Shown here piece by piece: positions 1 to 12,597 of a stretch of 64,000 nucleotides of DNA. Source of the DNA: Physcomitrium patens (lineage: Eukaryota; Streptophyta; Bryopsida; Funariales; Funariaceae). A program made the translations under genes and the position numbers. A model generated the notes under the pieces. That model was not told where the DNA came from and searched no databases. It saw only the letters and a list, made by a program, of their open reading frames with translations. Within the stretch, counting starts at the first letter, position 1. Each line of letters begins with the position of its first letter. The stretch spans positions 14,987,372 to 15,051,371 of the forward strand of contig NC_037260.1 of NCBI RefSeq assembly GCF_000002425.4, written 5' to 3'.

Positions 1-373
1 CATCTCACGCTTTTTCTCTGTTTTCTAAGTCTCATACATTGCACTTTTCCGTGATGTAACTATTTGTAATTTGATCGTTTGCGGATCGTTAAATTGCAGG
101 CAAACCGTTGTGTGTAGCGCAGCGGGTAGAGGGTAGATGTACTTTTCGTTAGTCATTTCTTGCCTGCAGATAACTTGGTTTAGGATTTTGGGTTCTCTGA
201 CTGCGACGGAATTCGATTTGTGCGTGACTTGGTTGTGAAGCAATGGGCCGGAGAGGATCGTGATTCTGCAGGTGTGCGATCGGATTGTGGGTTGGCTACA
301 TGAATCGGCGTAGAGACACAATTGGTGCTCAGCTGCAGTTGTATGCTGAGACATATTGAACTTGGGTAGAAGG
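1..373 (+). other. Upstream region and 5' UTR of the phosphate carrier gene
   Basis: No coding region is supported here. GC content is higher than in the rest of the window, consistent with a promoter-proximal or 5' UTR stretch. An in-frame TGA lies at about 353-355, 18 bases before the first ATG (374), so the coding frame of exon 1 does not extend further upstream without another exon. Open frames on the minus strand here match no family I recognise and are treated as chance. Confidence 0.5.
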
Positions 374-2194
374 ATGGTTGGCCAGGCAAGCCTTTTCGTG
401 GGGTCAAATCGAGTGGAGAGGGAGCCTGAGGTGACATGGGATGCTCAGATCCGGGCGAACAAGTTGGAGCTCTTCACGAGCAAGTACTACGCAGCATGTG
501 CGGTGGGCGGCATGATCTCCGCTGGCTCTGTTCATCTTCTCATCACCCCATTGGACATGCTCAAGGTTAATATGCAGGTTGATTGATTTCCATTCTTGAC
601 TCTCTGAGCATTGTGAGAGTGTCATCAATTTCGAGATAAAGATTGTATCACGGTTTGTGTTGTAAGTCGTGTTCTTTCACAACTGCAGTGTTCGTGGAAT
701 ATCTTTTGAGCTATGTGTTGTATGTCGCGATTATGCAGGCGAATCCTTTGAAATACAGATCTATAATGTCGGGGTTCGGCATTGTTTACCGTGAGCAAGG
801 AATAGGCGGCATCTGGAAAGGCTGGAGCAGCAAGCTATTTGGTTATGGTGCACAAGGTGCTTGCAAATTTGGGTTGTATGAGTATTTCAAGAAATTTTAC
901 GCTGATTTGGCAGGTCCAGAGTTCACAAAAGAAAACAAGACTGCAATATTCGCCGCAGGTAGTTTGTCGGCGCAGGTCATCGCAGACGTGGCATTGAACC
1001 CGTTTGAATCGGTGAAAGTGAAGGTGCAAACGGGTTATGCCAAGGGTCTAGTTGATGGGTTTCCTCGCTTGTATCGTGCTGAGGGATTAGCAGGGTAAGT
1101 GTGTCACATATCGTCCTTCACATTTATTCCTTTTAGCATCCCCCTCCCAGTTGTGTGGCTTTGACGAAAGAGATCGTAGTCTTTAACCTCCACTCAACAG
1201 AATGATGTCAATTTTTTATGCACACAAACTAGAAGATTTTGCATTTCTGACATGTGTCTTTGCATCCACAGGCTGTATAGAGGACTTCCACTACTATGGG
1301 GACGAAATATTCCATGTAAATTACTCTGAACAGCTACATTTGTTGTTGTCTTTTGCCATGTGATACTTTAACATGAGTCTTTCCGTTATTTGTTTGTGAT
1401 CATTATCATGCTACTTCTCTAGCAGCTTTTTTTAAGGAACCTTCACAGTTTAATTGTCTAATTTGAGATTCTGTTTGCAGTTTCTGTGCTCATGTTTTCC
1501 ACATTTGAGCACTCTGTTGATTTTCTCTACAAGAATGTTCTTCAGAGACCCAAAAACGATTGTTCCAGAATTCAACAACTTGGGATCACGTGTATGGCTG
1601 GATATATGTCTGGAGTGACGGGCACTATCATCTCCAACCCGGCTGACATTTTGATCACTACTGTCAACAAAAATAGAAAGCTCAGTATGGTTCAGGTTGG
1701 TCACCCTTATTGCTTTCAATTTACTTTCCTATTCTTCAATCTGTACTATTACATCCGCCTTGTTTCCATTTCCTTCATGGAAGTGGCTTCTTGTATGTCG
1801 AGACTCTGAATGGCTTGTATTCTGTGTTTTTGTTTTATCGCAACTTTTGACGTGATCACTGCGCAGGCTGCCAAGCGCATTGGAGTGACGGGTCTTTTCA
1901 CGAGAAGCTTGCCATTGCGAATCATGATTGTAGGGCCTATGGCCACTGCGCAATGGCTTTGTTACGACACCCTCAAGGTGTTGGTTGGCTTGTAAGTTTT
2001 TCCTTCTCTTCAGTTTCCTCTCTTTGTGGTTTCAAAGTATTTTCGTTCTCTGGATTCAATCCTTTGTTAGGTGAAAAAAAATTTGCTGTCTCAATGAAAT
2101 GAAATTTGTTGTGTTTGATCGAGACATGGTTTTGTTTGTGGAACTTGGCAGACCCACCAGTGGAGGAATTGAGCAATTTGTTGAAGTTGATTAG
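374..2194 (+). CDS. Mitochondrial phosphate carrier (SLC25/PHT3 family), six exons
   Basis: Imports inorganic phosphate across the inner mitochondrial membrane for ATP synthesis. Exons: 374-577, 739-1094, 1272-1315, 1481-1695, 1867-1991, 2152-2194, all with GT-AG introns and consistent phases, giving 328 aa. Three carrier repeats are visible: PLDMLKVNMQ at the end of exon 1, PFESVKVKVQ in exon 2 and PADILITTVN in exon 4. The third lacks the usual basic residue, as plant phosphate carriers generally do (they carry PADN-type motifs). Exon 2 also has QGACKFGLYEYFKK, typical of this subfamily. The frame at the end of exon 5 reads into TAA, but GTAAGT at 1992-1997 is a strong donor, and splicing to 2152 yields the family-like C-terminus LPTSGG. 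The start is the first ATG after an in-frame stop. No long transit peptide is visible. The phosphate assignment is by family similarity recalled from memory. Confidence 0.9.
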
Positions 2195-2800
2195 TGCAGC
2201 AACCGACGATAGCACATTGACTAACGTGGTTGCTCCAGTAATTTTTCGGGAACACTTTTATCCTACAATTGAAGCATTCCAATGTTCTAGTTCAAAAATG
2301 TAAAGCTTCACTGAATAACTTGCAACTCCTCAAACAAGGGTGAGCGACTGGTGTCTACTTCAGAGCAGCCTCACAACTGAATCTGCACACATTTATGTTT
2401 GGAGAAGCAAGTCAGCCTCACATCAACCTGGAAGAAATCAAGCCGAACGATTGTAACGATCTGAGAGGTTTTGATACTCAAAGCTGATCGATTGGCCATC
2501 CAGACGTAAAAACACTCATTTTGTAAATTTTATCGGTTGAAATTACAGGTTAAGAAAAATGGCTCAGAGACGTTGCTCCGCTCACAATTTGGACAGAGTT
2601 CTAATGAACAGTCCTTCAGAGGAAGAAAGTGTAGACAGACTTTGGTCTGTGATTACGAGACTATGGCTGTTGCAATGTTTTCATATGGAAAGCGATGGGT
2701 GCTAGCCGATGGCAGCGATCTACGCAATGTAATTTGTGACCCGTCAGTGGTTTAGTAAAAACACTTAGAAAGGATTGTCATTTATTTTTGGAAATTAATG
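2195..2800 (+). other. Probable 3' UTR and downstream flank of the carrier gene
   Basis: Follows the TAG at 2192-2194. Base composition stays gene-like to about 2.75 kb, then turns AT-rich. No clear polyadenylation signal could be fixed. An open frame at 2537-2755 has no recognisable domain. Confidence 0.35.
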
Positions 2801-4954
2801 CCACTGTTTTACTGCATTGAAGTCATGAATCATGACATAACACAAGATCGTTGTATGGTTGCGATCTCATCTCACTATTTGGGAGCAAGGTTGTTTGTTT
2901 AGGTGGATGCTAGGATAAAAATCATCATTGTCGGTGCATTGAGTGTGATAGTGTGGGCAAGTCTGAGAAAATTATGCTTCTCAGAGTAAACCGCGAACCT
3001 GCTTGCAACAGGTTCTCAAGCTTGGATGAAAATGCCTGAAGAGCTAGCATTGGATTATCAACCTCCACTAGGCGATTACCAAATGAAATGACGTAATTGC
3101 CAATGATATGAAGTGATTTGTTCTTCGATTTTGTTCAAAGAAAACAAAATATTAGATCTTCACCCACTATACCCCTAATAAAGACACTGTGGGCTTACAC
3201 ACAGGCTTGTGTGCAGCCAACCCCCTTGGCTGCAAAGAATGGAAGGCCAAATAGTGGAATGTAAAATTTACATCAGATAAGGGTTTTCCTACTCTAACCA
3301 AAAACTAAGGTTAGTTGTTAGTGATGTATTAGCAAGTAAATTAATAAATATTAAAAATGCATTAATCATATGAATGCATAATGTGAAGAGCTAATATAAA
3401 ACATATTTTCAAATCTTTAAGTTCCATTAGTGGAGCAAAGTCTTGTTGAGCAGATATGACACCAAGGTTGAGATTTAACATTCTAAAGAAAAGTAGAATG
3501 TATACTCAAAGTATCTATATTACAACATGCAAAAGTAGTATATGACATTAACAAGTAGGTTGAATTGATCTTACCATGTATATATAATTATAATTTAATA
3601 CTAAATTAACAAAAAACCATCTTCTTTTAGAATACTCATATAAGTCTAAATTTTATTCCATTTTAAAAAATACATTGGTGTCTAAATTCTTTTGGCTTAC
3701 TATCTTCAGAAACATTTTTTTTTATATTCATCCAAAAATAAATAAATTCTTATATAATATTACAACTAAATCTAAAAAAAGATAAAAAACTTCTATAAAA
3801 AAGAATTTTTCTCAAAAGATCACATAATCTTTTTTTATAGTTTAAAATTATTATAGAATTTAAAAAATGTGTTAATCCTCAAATCATAAATCTTACTAAA
3901 CTCTTCTAATCATGTTAGGAATAAAATTGTAATATACAACTAATCCATAAAATATTTTAGAAATTATTTAGATAATCAATCACCATTTTAAGACATCTAA
4001 CAAAAATATAAATAAATAAATAAATAAAAATATTAAATTGATACCATCCTTTGTTATTTTAATCATATCATTATCAATTTACACTAAAAGTATATCATTA
4101 TGAAAATATGGCAATTATTGTTGTAATATTAAACTAAAAATAATATTGACATGATGCAATATGTCACAATAAATATGATTGGATTTTAATAGAATTAATC
4201 ATAGTGAATTTATGTATAAACACAATACATCCATAGAAATATGACCAATAAATAGTTTAAACTTAATTGCCACAATAAAAATAACAATGGCTTTATAATA
4301 TTCAAATTGGCAAAATTCTTTGCTACTCTCACTTTATAGTTTTTTCTTTGCCCTTCTTCACTATCAAAATCTTATATGTGTAACTCATAATGTGTTAACT
4401 TTGATCTTAAAAGATGTTGCAGGCATTTTTAAATTCTTTTATTACAAAATAAAAAAGTTACTAGATATGGACCCTCCTCTAGAGTAATTGTTAACTTCAT
4501 ATGGAGAAATTATTAAATGGTTGGATTGATTTTTGCATACTTTAAGTTATGCAATTTATTGAAATTGCTTTGATAGGAGCCATATTGTCTTTAATTGTAA
4601 TAGAAGTTATACTTTCAGTTGCTTTGAAGCATATACTCATCAATGTAGTTTAGCTAAACAATTAACAAGGTGTCTTTTTTAATTATATACTTATTATTTG
4701 TATATTAATAAGCATCAACATTTATTAGTTTGAAGTAGGAATCACAACCATTGTTCCTTAGTGTCATTGGTAGGCCATCCAATTGTACGTCACTTCCAAC
4801 CTGCATAAAAAGCTCTAATGTCTTAGATGCTTAAAGCAAAGGTAGCTCTAAGAAATATTATTATTGCTCTACATCAAAGAAAGTTTGCAAATCTTATAGT
4901 TGTGTGTTCCGTCTACAACAAATACCAACAAGTTTGTATGGCTCATCTTCATGG
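2801..4954. other. AT-rich intergenic DNA, nothing recognised
   Basis: Stops are dense in all frames and no repeat matches another part of the window. A short GC-richer patch near 3190-3250 has inverted pieces (GCTTACACACAGGCTTGTGTG) but no assignable function. Possibly old, unrecognisable transposon DNA. Confidence 0.4.
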
Positions 4955-5492
4955 TATCAAGGATATAAATTTTAAAAAACTAAAGGGCTAATACACTCTT
5001 ATGTCATTCAAAAGGACTAGATAATTACTTCAAGATAGTACAATATTGAAATAAAATGGCTATTGTCAAAGATAATAAGACTAGAGTCTCTTGAAACAAG
5101 ACTAAGGACAAGAAAGATATTGACAAGAATAAAGAAGATTTCACTCTTACCTCTATATATACTATCTAACTAAGAGCTATGTAGTGACATTCTATAGGAC
5201 CTCTAATACATATCCAAATTGCAAGACACATGTGTAACTTATAGGACTAGTTTTCTATACATGTGCTATATGGTTAGCTTGTAACACAAGCTATCAATAT
5301 GTACAATACATGCAATACATAGCTTACTTGTTGGCTAAGTTTCTAAGCTACCAATCAACTACAAATATATTTAAAGTCAAATCTGCATCTATAAAGCTTC
5401 TAAGAAGCTTTGCTGTAAGATATTATCAATTCTACTTACATTTATCTTCTACTTAATACTTCTTATTTAAGTAAATATGTATGTCTATGATA
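4955..5492 (-). repeat. Solo chromovirus LTR (about 540 bp)
   Basis: Aligns along its length with the LTRs at 56861-57407 and 37793-38175/53143-53316: same start (TATCAAGGATATAAAT), same TATATATA core and the same end (ATGTCTATGATA, for ...CATGACA). Flanks CATGG (4950-4954) and CATAG (5493-5497) look like a 5-bp target duplication with one transition. No primer site or polypurine tract is next to it, so it is a solo LTR. Minus sense is inferred from TATA orientation relative to the coding copies. Confidence 0.75.
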
Positions 5493-5619
5493 CATAGTCG
5501 TTCACCAATCTATACCTTGATAGAAAAGCTTTGCAATGCTTCATATTACTATGTCAATCAAAGTGATGAAATAAACAAGATTGATTATTTTTTTTTTTGC
5601 TAATATTAAATGTATACAA

Positions 5620-6560
5620 TTAAGAAAAAGACATCCATACAATATTTTTATAGATTATACATTTAAGACAAATATGTTTTAGATGCGTATGCTATATGTC
5701 ACAAGAATTATGAGCTTCAATACATCTTTTAGAGTTGGGATTGCATTTCTTCAAAAAACACACAACCATTTTTGTACTAGACATTAATGCAATTGAAATT
5801 GATATCTGAGGGATTACAACCTATTAATATTGGTGTTGACAAAGACTCGGCATTCCTAAATGCAATAAAAGATGTATTTTTTATATTAATTTTTTATATT
5901 TATATTTATATTTTTTTGCATATAACATATTGAAGTGAATATTTTGGTCAAGTACAAAAGATTCTTTCCATTCAAAGATAAAGATGGATGGATTGGTTTT
6001 TTTATAGAATGGAAAATGATAATGAATTGCTCAATAGAGGAAGATTTTGATAGACAATGGATGAGCTTATGTGCTATATATGCTCTTACTCTAACCAAAA
6101 TATTAATTATATATCTTTAAAAAATATAGATTTTCTACAAAGGCTGATTTATAAAATTTTGGATGAATAATACTTTCTACCTCAGTTGTATTATTACATT
6201 GTATATAACATGGCAACACTCAACTTTAAAGTTGTATATGAAGGTCTCTATAAAAGATCTTCATGATGTACAAATTTCTTTGTCATTTTTAAAACAAATA
6301 TAATTAGAGCAATCAAGGCTTAAGAGAGCTTTGAATACTTATATATACACCATCATAATAACATTAAGTTTTTTAAGAGAGTTTTTATAAAGATATTAAT
6401 GTATGCATTGAATCTTGTATTTGAATAATTTTAATTAGCCATAATTCCTTTGGACATCAATACAACTATATGTATAAGTGCATTTACAACAATACTTAGT
6501 TTTTTTAATTATTTGGTCAACTTACTTGTGATGATGGCTTAGTCCATTCTATAAGGAATT
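5620..6560 (+). pseudogene. Decayed Mutator/FAR1-like (MULE) transposase fragment
   Basis: Frame-jumping translation recalls the MULE transposase core: a DCTYKTN-like start near 5650, then SFRVGIAFLQ-like and DKDSAFLNAIKDVF (about 5840-5875; family pattern TD.ELALMNAI..VFP), then an open frame 5935-6120 with ILVKYKRFFPF, WIGFFIEW and DRQWMSLCAIYA. Downstream, remnants resembling the conserved 'RVEGQHSTLKSY' element appear as QHSTLKLYMKVS near 6210-6245, followed by DLHDVQ. Many stops and shifts; no terminal inverted repeats were found. Family call rests on remembered motifs; a domesticated FAR1-type gene relic is the alternative. Confidence 0.6.
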
Positions 6561-7943
6561 ATTCCTAGTACCAAATTAAGTATCTTACTTGAAGAGGTTA
6601 GTTGAAAGTACAAGCTCATTATATCCTACTAATAAAAAGTACAAAAGAAGCTCTTAGAACTTGTTATTATGAAAATAACTTTAAAAAATACTTAAGTAAA
6701 TTACCTAAAAGGTTGCCAACATAGCTTAAAAAATAGAATAATTACTAATTTAATACAAAGAAATCCATCATAATTTAAATATGCCAAAGGCACAAGTACT
6801 AATATCTACCATTGTAATAATTACAAAGTTAAATGATATAATATCTATACTTGCCTTTTCTTAGATGTTTATGCTTCACTTTCTTCTACCTCTCTATTAT
6901 CAATAGTATTTGGTTCATTATTGATCAATCTCAGTGCATCACCAATAGCTTCTTCTCTAATATACTTGAATTAATAGTAGAGATATTATACCTCATATGA
7001 ATATATTGAAAGTTTAGAATGACCTAATGATCAAATAATTTGAATGGATTTAAAAAATACTTCTATCATAACAAATTAATGTATTTTTCTTTTTATTTAT
7101 TATTTACTAAGAATTGTGTGTTCATTCAAATGGGAGCTTATATACTAATAAAATTAATTTATGTTTGATTATATATAAACTAAGTTAATGTTGAATCAAA
7201 TTTTATCTTGATTCTTCTATTTTGTCAAAACTTTGTTTGATATCGACAACCATGGCTTTCATCCTTTCTATTACTACAAATGCATAAAATTTGGTATTTA
7301 GAAGATCTACCAATGCCTTTTGCAATACACTCATAAATCAATACATACCTATTGCTAGTCAATAATAGTTAGTTCTATAATAAAAATTATATAAAAAATA
7401 GTTATTTAAAAATAAAAACAAACTATGTTTTGAATAGCAGTAAGTTTCATTCACTAACAAATATATAGAGGCTAAGACCAAATTTTGTTATTCAATTTTT
7501 CTTACCAAAATTACAACTTCTTTAGTTGGAGTTTGAGACCTTGACCAACATGCGCATGTAGTTTTTAAGGTGTATGTAGTCTTCTCTATACAACCTTCTT
7601 ATTAGTTTTTAATTCATGATTAAATATTTGAGGTATTTCATAATAATGAAGAATAAAAAATATAGCAACTATAATGATAAAATATTATAGTTTAAATATA
7701 CAAACTGATCCTTGCAAGATTCTAATGTTGTGAAAGAAAATTTAATACAAAAAATGGCCAATTCAACTTATCCACATAAAGGTGTATGCACATGATTGCA
7801 CACACTCAAAACAATATGTACTTGGATGATTTGGATGGGCTTCTGCATGAACAAGATCTTGTATAATAAAACTTCATATTTAGACAAAAACCTCTCTGCT
7901 TGATAGCTTCAGTATGGACCTCTTCTCTTAGTAAATTAAACAT
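6561..7943. other. AT-rich stretch, nothing recognised
   Basis: Could include the rest of the transposase relic or its flank. No protein motif, repeat match or RNA gene was seen. Confidence 0.35.
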
Positions 7944-9072
7944 TGTTGTATGATAATACAAATATATAATAAAGAATAAAATTATAGATATTATTATAAA
8001 AAAACCTAATAAAAATATGTAATAAAAAAGTAAGAATGAATGATAGAAAGGTAGTAAAAAATTTAGTCTTAATACTACTTTTTATAGAAGAGACTTCTAT
8101 TTATTTTGTAGAAGTATAAATAAGCCAAATCAAAGTAAATAAGATAAGAAATTAATATAAATATATTTAAAAAATAATTAAAAATAGATTAAAGTAAAAA
8201 TTATCTTAAATTATTAAAAATTAATATCCAAAGATAACAGATTGTCAACCAGGGTCAAAATCAAACCTTGAGGTATAAGCCATGTCTATATGGCAATTCT
8301 AACATTCTTTTGTAAATCAAAGAAATGGATTTGAGAGAAAAATTAAAGTAAGATTTGAAGCATTGGTTTCATATTATTTAAATCAATATTGAGATTTTGA
8401 AGAATTTTTAAAATAAGTAATATTCTGGGTAGAATGAAGATTTAAAAAATAAAAATATGTTTACAAATTTGAGGATTTCTTGAATTTTGTGGTGTATGTA
8501 GAAGTGAAATTTGGGCAAAGTGTTGGTGTGCTGGTTATAAATGTGTATATAAATTTTGAAATCAATTGAATATTTAAATTGAAGTATATGAGAGTTTTTG
8601 TGGATTGAGGTCTTAAAAATTGGAGTTTGAGGGTCAATGAGTATTTCTAAGATCTTTAACAATGTATTAATTAAAATGAAATGATTTTTTTTGTATAGAT
8701 ACTAGATTCAACTTTTAAGGTTTGGATAAAATTTAAAAGAAATTTAATAATTCAAAGAAGAAATATTGATGCTAGAAGTTCAACATTTATGTTGAAATAG
8801 AGAGCTACTCAATACTTTATTGGATTATCTTACATTTCTCTAAATTGATAAATATCATCAATATCATCTTTCTTATACTTGTTTCTAACTAAGATATTAA
8901 AAAGTGTACAAACTTTGAGTTAAGATTGACAATTCAATCATTAATTATTGAAATTTCAATCTTCTATAAGATTAGTTAAGAATTTATTTAAGATTTATAG
9001 GATTTGCTTAGGATTTGGTTTAGGATTTTTCTAGGATTTAGAATTCATTAGGATTTCATTAAAATTTGATGT
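7944..9072 (+). repeat. Truncated long LTR (family A), abutting the LTR at 9073
   Basis: Begins TGTTGTATGATAATAC and follows the same internal order as the LTR at 9073-10495 (block GGTAGTAAAAAATTTAGTCTTAAT, then GACTTCTATTTATTTTGTAG), reaching the AGGATTT-rich stretch. It then stops where the next LTR begins. Preceded by ACAT (7940-7943). Probably the 5' LTR of the older element whose gag starts at about 20.9 kb, split by insertion of the 9073-20822 element. Confidence 0.6.
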
Positions 9073-10495
9073 TGTCATGTTACTACATGACTATATAGTA
9101 AAAAATAAAAACAAAGATATTATTATAGAATAGTCTATTAAGAAGATGTGATAAAAAAATAAGGATAAATGATAGGAAGATAATAAAAAGTTTAGTCTTA
9201 ATGATGCCTTTTAAAGAAAGAGCTTCTATTTTCTTTGTAGGGGCATAAATGCCTCAATCAAAGTAAATGAGATAAATAATTGATATAGATATATTTAGAA
9301 GGAAATTATCAATAGATTCAATCATAAATTACTTTAAATTATTAAATATTGATACTTGAAAAGAATTAGTTATTAAGCTGGATTGAAATTAGACCATGAA
9401 GTACAAAAATATGTACCTACACCAATTCCAAGTTCTTGGATAGATTAGAGAATTAGGTTTGAAAATAGACTTATAAAAAAAATTTTAAGCATTTGTTTTA
9501 TGTCAATCAAGTTAATATTCAATTTTTGGATGATTTTCAAAGTTAATAAAGTTCTTGGTTGGATTAGATTTTAAAAAGTAAAATTATGTGTAAAAAATTA
9601 AAGATTCTTAAGTTTTGTGGTATATATACTAGTAAATTTTAGGCAATGTATTGGTATTCTAGTTATTAATGTATGTGAAAATTTTGAGATCAATGAAACA
9701 ATTAGATCAAAGTGTAAATATTTTTGCAAGTTGAGGTCTTAGAAATTGGAATTTGAAGGTTAGTGAATATTTTTAAGATCTTTAGCAATCAAATGATTGG
9801 ATTGAAGAGATTTTTTCTTTATATAGAGAATAGAATTGATTTTCTATAGTTTAAGTATATTTTGGAGGTAATTTAATAATTTAAAAAGGAGATATTGGCA
9901 CTAGAAGTTCAGCATTTAGATTGAAGTAAGAGGCTAGCAAATACCCAAGAAAAATTTAGGTTTGATATTCTAAATAGTAAGTTTGATCTTTTTCAAATTT
10001 ACTATGCTTGTTGCCAATTGAGTTGTTAAAAGATGTATAAAATCTTATGTAAGATCAATGGTAAAATCAATAGATATTGAAGTTCTAAACTGCTTCAAGA
10101 TTAAGTTAATTTGATTAAGGTTTGATTTAGGATTTAGAAATTGGTTAGAATTTAGGATTTTTTTAGGATTTAGTTGAGATTTGATTTAGAATTTAAATTT
10201 AAATTGCAAGGATTTTAATTAGAATTAAAATTAGTTTTGGTTGGAATTTATTTAAGATATATTTTGAATTTTATTTTAATATTTTTTTGAATTTCTTTAG
10301 GATTTCTTCATGCTTCTTTTGTAATTTCTTTGAGGTTTCTTTGGATTTGATTAAAGCTTGATTAATATTATTAAGGTTTAATTAGAGTTACTGAATATTC
10401 TATTAAAATTAAAATCTTATTGTTGCAATATTCTTTCTATCTTTCACAGCCAAGTACTTGGTGCATTTTCAAGCAAGGCTTCACGTAATACAACA
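9073..10495 (+). repeat. 5' LTR of element I (family A, 1423 bp)
   Basis: TGTCATGTTACTACATGACTA... to ...CACGTAATACAACA. The start matches 19411 and 22089; the end block (AAGTACTTGGTGCATTTTC) matches all other family A LTRs. It is followed by ACAT (10496-10499) and the tail of a minus-strand protease, not by a leader and gag, which is the sign of the inversion described below. Confidence 0.8.
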
Positions 10496-11103
10496 ACATA
10501 TCTATGCATAAGCTGAACTATCATCAACAACTTTTGTTTCTATCTGTATTGCCATAAAATAAGATTGTCCTAAAATCATTGAATATAATGTCATGTCTTG
10601 AACAAAGAAATGTTGTTGTGTTGCAACATCTCCAATCTGAATTTTAACATCAAAGCAAGCTCTATATAATTCACCTTGTGTGTTATTAGTTACTAATATT
10701 ATCCATCCATGCTCCATATCAATTGGCCATTTCTACTTCTTATAAAGATCTTTAGACATAAGATTTATTTTAAAACCATGGCCAATTAAAACAACAACTG
10801 ATACTTTATGAATACCTCTGTAGTTGCACTTGCCCAATGCTTTTGAATATAATGGCCTGAAGCTTCTATTTCTTTATCACTATAATCTTTAAAATGTACT
10901 TGTTGAATATAAATATTTTTTTTATTTGTTGGTTTCTTGTGATCATTATCAACTTCTTCTTCATCCCTATATATTCTTACATCAATAGCATGACTCATTC
11001 CAACTTCATCCATTAATTGTTTCTTCTTTTTAATACTATCAATAATAATATCATGAAATTTTTTCTTTATAATTCCTAAAATCTCTTTTAATGTGAACTC
11101 CAT
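10496..11103 (-). pseudogene. Retropepsin region of element I (inverted)
   Basis: Open pieces at 10502-10717 and 10786-11103. The first has TNNTQGELYRACFDVKI, then ILGQSYF and ETKVVDDSSAYA, matching the plus-strand copy at about 24240-24480 (TNNTQGELYRAC, ILGQPCI). The second begins MEFTLKEILGIIKKKFHD and is matched at about 23850-23900. This is an aspartic-protease-like domain: the region before TNNTQ holds a decayed DHG/N-type active-site segment near 10770-10800. Minus orientation is opposite to the RT that should follow it. Confidence 0.65.
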
Positions 11104-12597
11104 CTTAGCATTTAATACACGTTTTTCAACACCTCCTTCAAATTTGTTACTACTTCAATATTAGAGAATAATTTATAAGCTATTGATTTAATTTAATTTT
11201 TAATTTTTAATTTTTTTTCTTCCAATATTGTTGAAGTATCCTTTATAGATAATTCTTGTGAAGCCACCTCACGAGCTTTGTTTTTTCAAGTTTGTCACTT
11301 AAAAATATTTCCTTCTCTTATATTTTCAAAATTTCTTCTTTTCTTTTCTTTAATCAAGGCTTCATGTTGGCTCTTGGCAATATATGCAAAAACCAAAAGA
11401 GCTTCTATAAGATCTTTTCAACTTGTTATATCTCATATTGTAGCTACAATTTTTAATAATACTTCTTTAGGCATCTTTCTTTTTTGGATTATAGAGATAA
11501 CTGAAGTCCAAAATCTACTTGACTCTACACTTTTGTCAAAGTTATCATCTACTCTAGCACCATAACTTATACTTTCTTTTGTTGCTATTCCATAGGCTAC
11601 TAAATAATCTTAAATCAATGTTCTCATACCTCCCTTGCAAAAATTAGTTTGAAGGAGGTTTCCTATATTTTTTAATATTACTTTCCTATCTTTCCAAAAA
11701 ATAACTTCTTATTACATTATATTATCAAAACCATTACAATCCTTATTAGTATGAAAAATACTATGACACCAAATGCATCTTTATATATAAATTTTTTTAG
11801 AAATAGCTTTCAAATTGGTTGTAGAAGTCTTTTTGCAAGCAATTCTACAACATCTTCAACTTTGTTGTCAATCTTTCAACTTTTTCTTTATCTTCAAGTA
11901 GCAACTCTAATTTTTCTTATAATTTTCTATCGATAGCTTGAAGAAATAATTCAACCTTGTTTGGCCCTAATTTATTTATTTATTTTTTTAATAATTGAGA
12001 ATATTATCTTTTAAACTTCTTTAATAATTTTATTGCTTATAAATTCTTGTTAGACTACTCAATCTATTTCTTAATAACACAATTAGTATCTTTCAAGAAA
12101 TATTAGTCTTTTAATGCATATAAAAAGTTCTTCTATAAATTCTTATAATGCTTCATAATTCATGTAATATGTTTTCTTATCTTTGATATCATGGCAAGTC
12201 CAAATAGTTCAATCATCTTCTTCTTAGTAATTTTATTTGATTCTATTTTCCATACGTAACATCTTAAGTACTTTGAAATATTCCTTCCATCAAATTAGTC
12301 AATTTTATTGATCCCTACTTATAATGCTTTAGTTGCTAAAGCTTTCTTGCAATTGTTGCTTTTTTATTGCTAAATAGATAATAAAAAAGCTTGAAATATA
12401 CTTCCAATGGTTGAATCCATATATATATATCTTGTCCTTTAGAAGAAACTCTACTAGAAGCTCCGCTTGAAGCTCTGCTTGAAGCTCCTCATATAGCTCT
12501 TTTAAAATTCTTGCTTTTATTATCTATTAAATAAAAATAAAAATAATTAAACTCTAATACCTCCTACTTCAAGCTTTCATGTTTGATTTACTATTTA
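11104..12597 (-). pseudogene. Gag region of element I (inverted)
   Basis: Reverse complement aligns base by base with the gag at 20880-22000: leader GAAAGCTTGAAGTAGGAGG, a Ser/Arg-containing N-terminus, a CFKLF/YLRCY-like stretch and a zinc-knuckle remnant near 11690-11720. Many stops. Plus-strand open frames at 11278-11565 and 11751-11936 are shadows of it. Confidence 0.65.

Noticed and set aside
2091-2755. Small open frames downstream of the carrier gene
   Set aside because: The first overlap the last exon or its UTR, and the last (2537-2755) has no motif or sign of a gene model.
8408-8662. Minus-strand 84-codon open frame
   Set aside because: Lies inside a family A LTR, is low complexity and has no equivalent in the other LTR copies.
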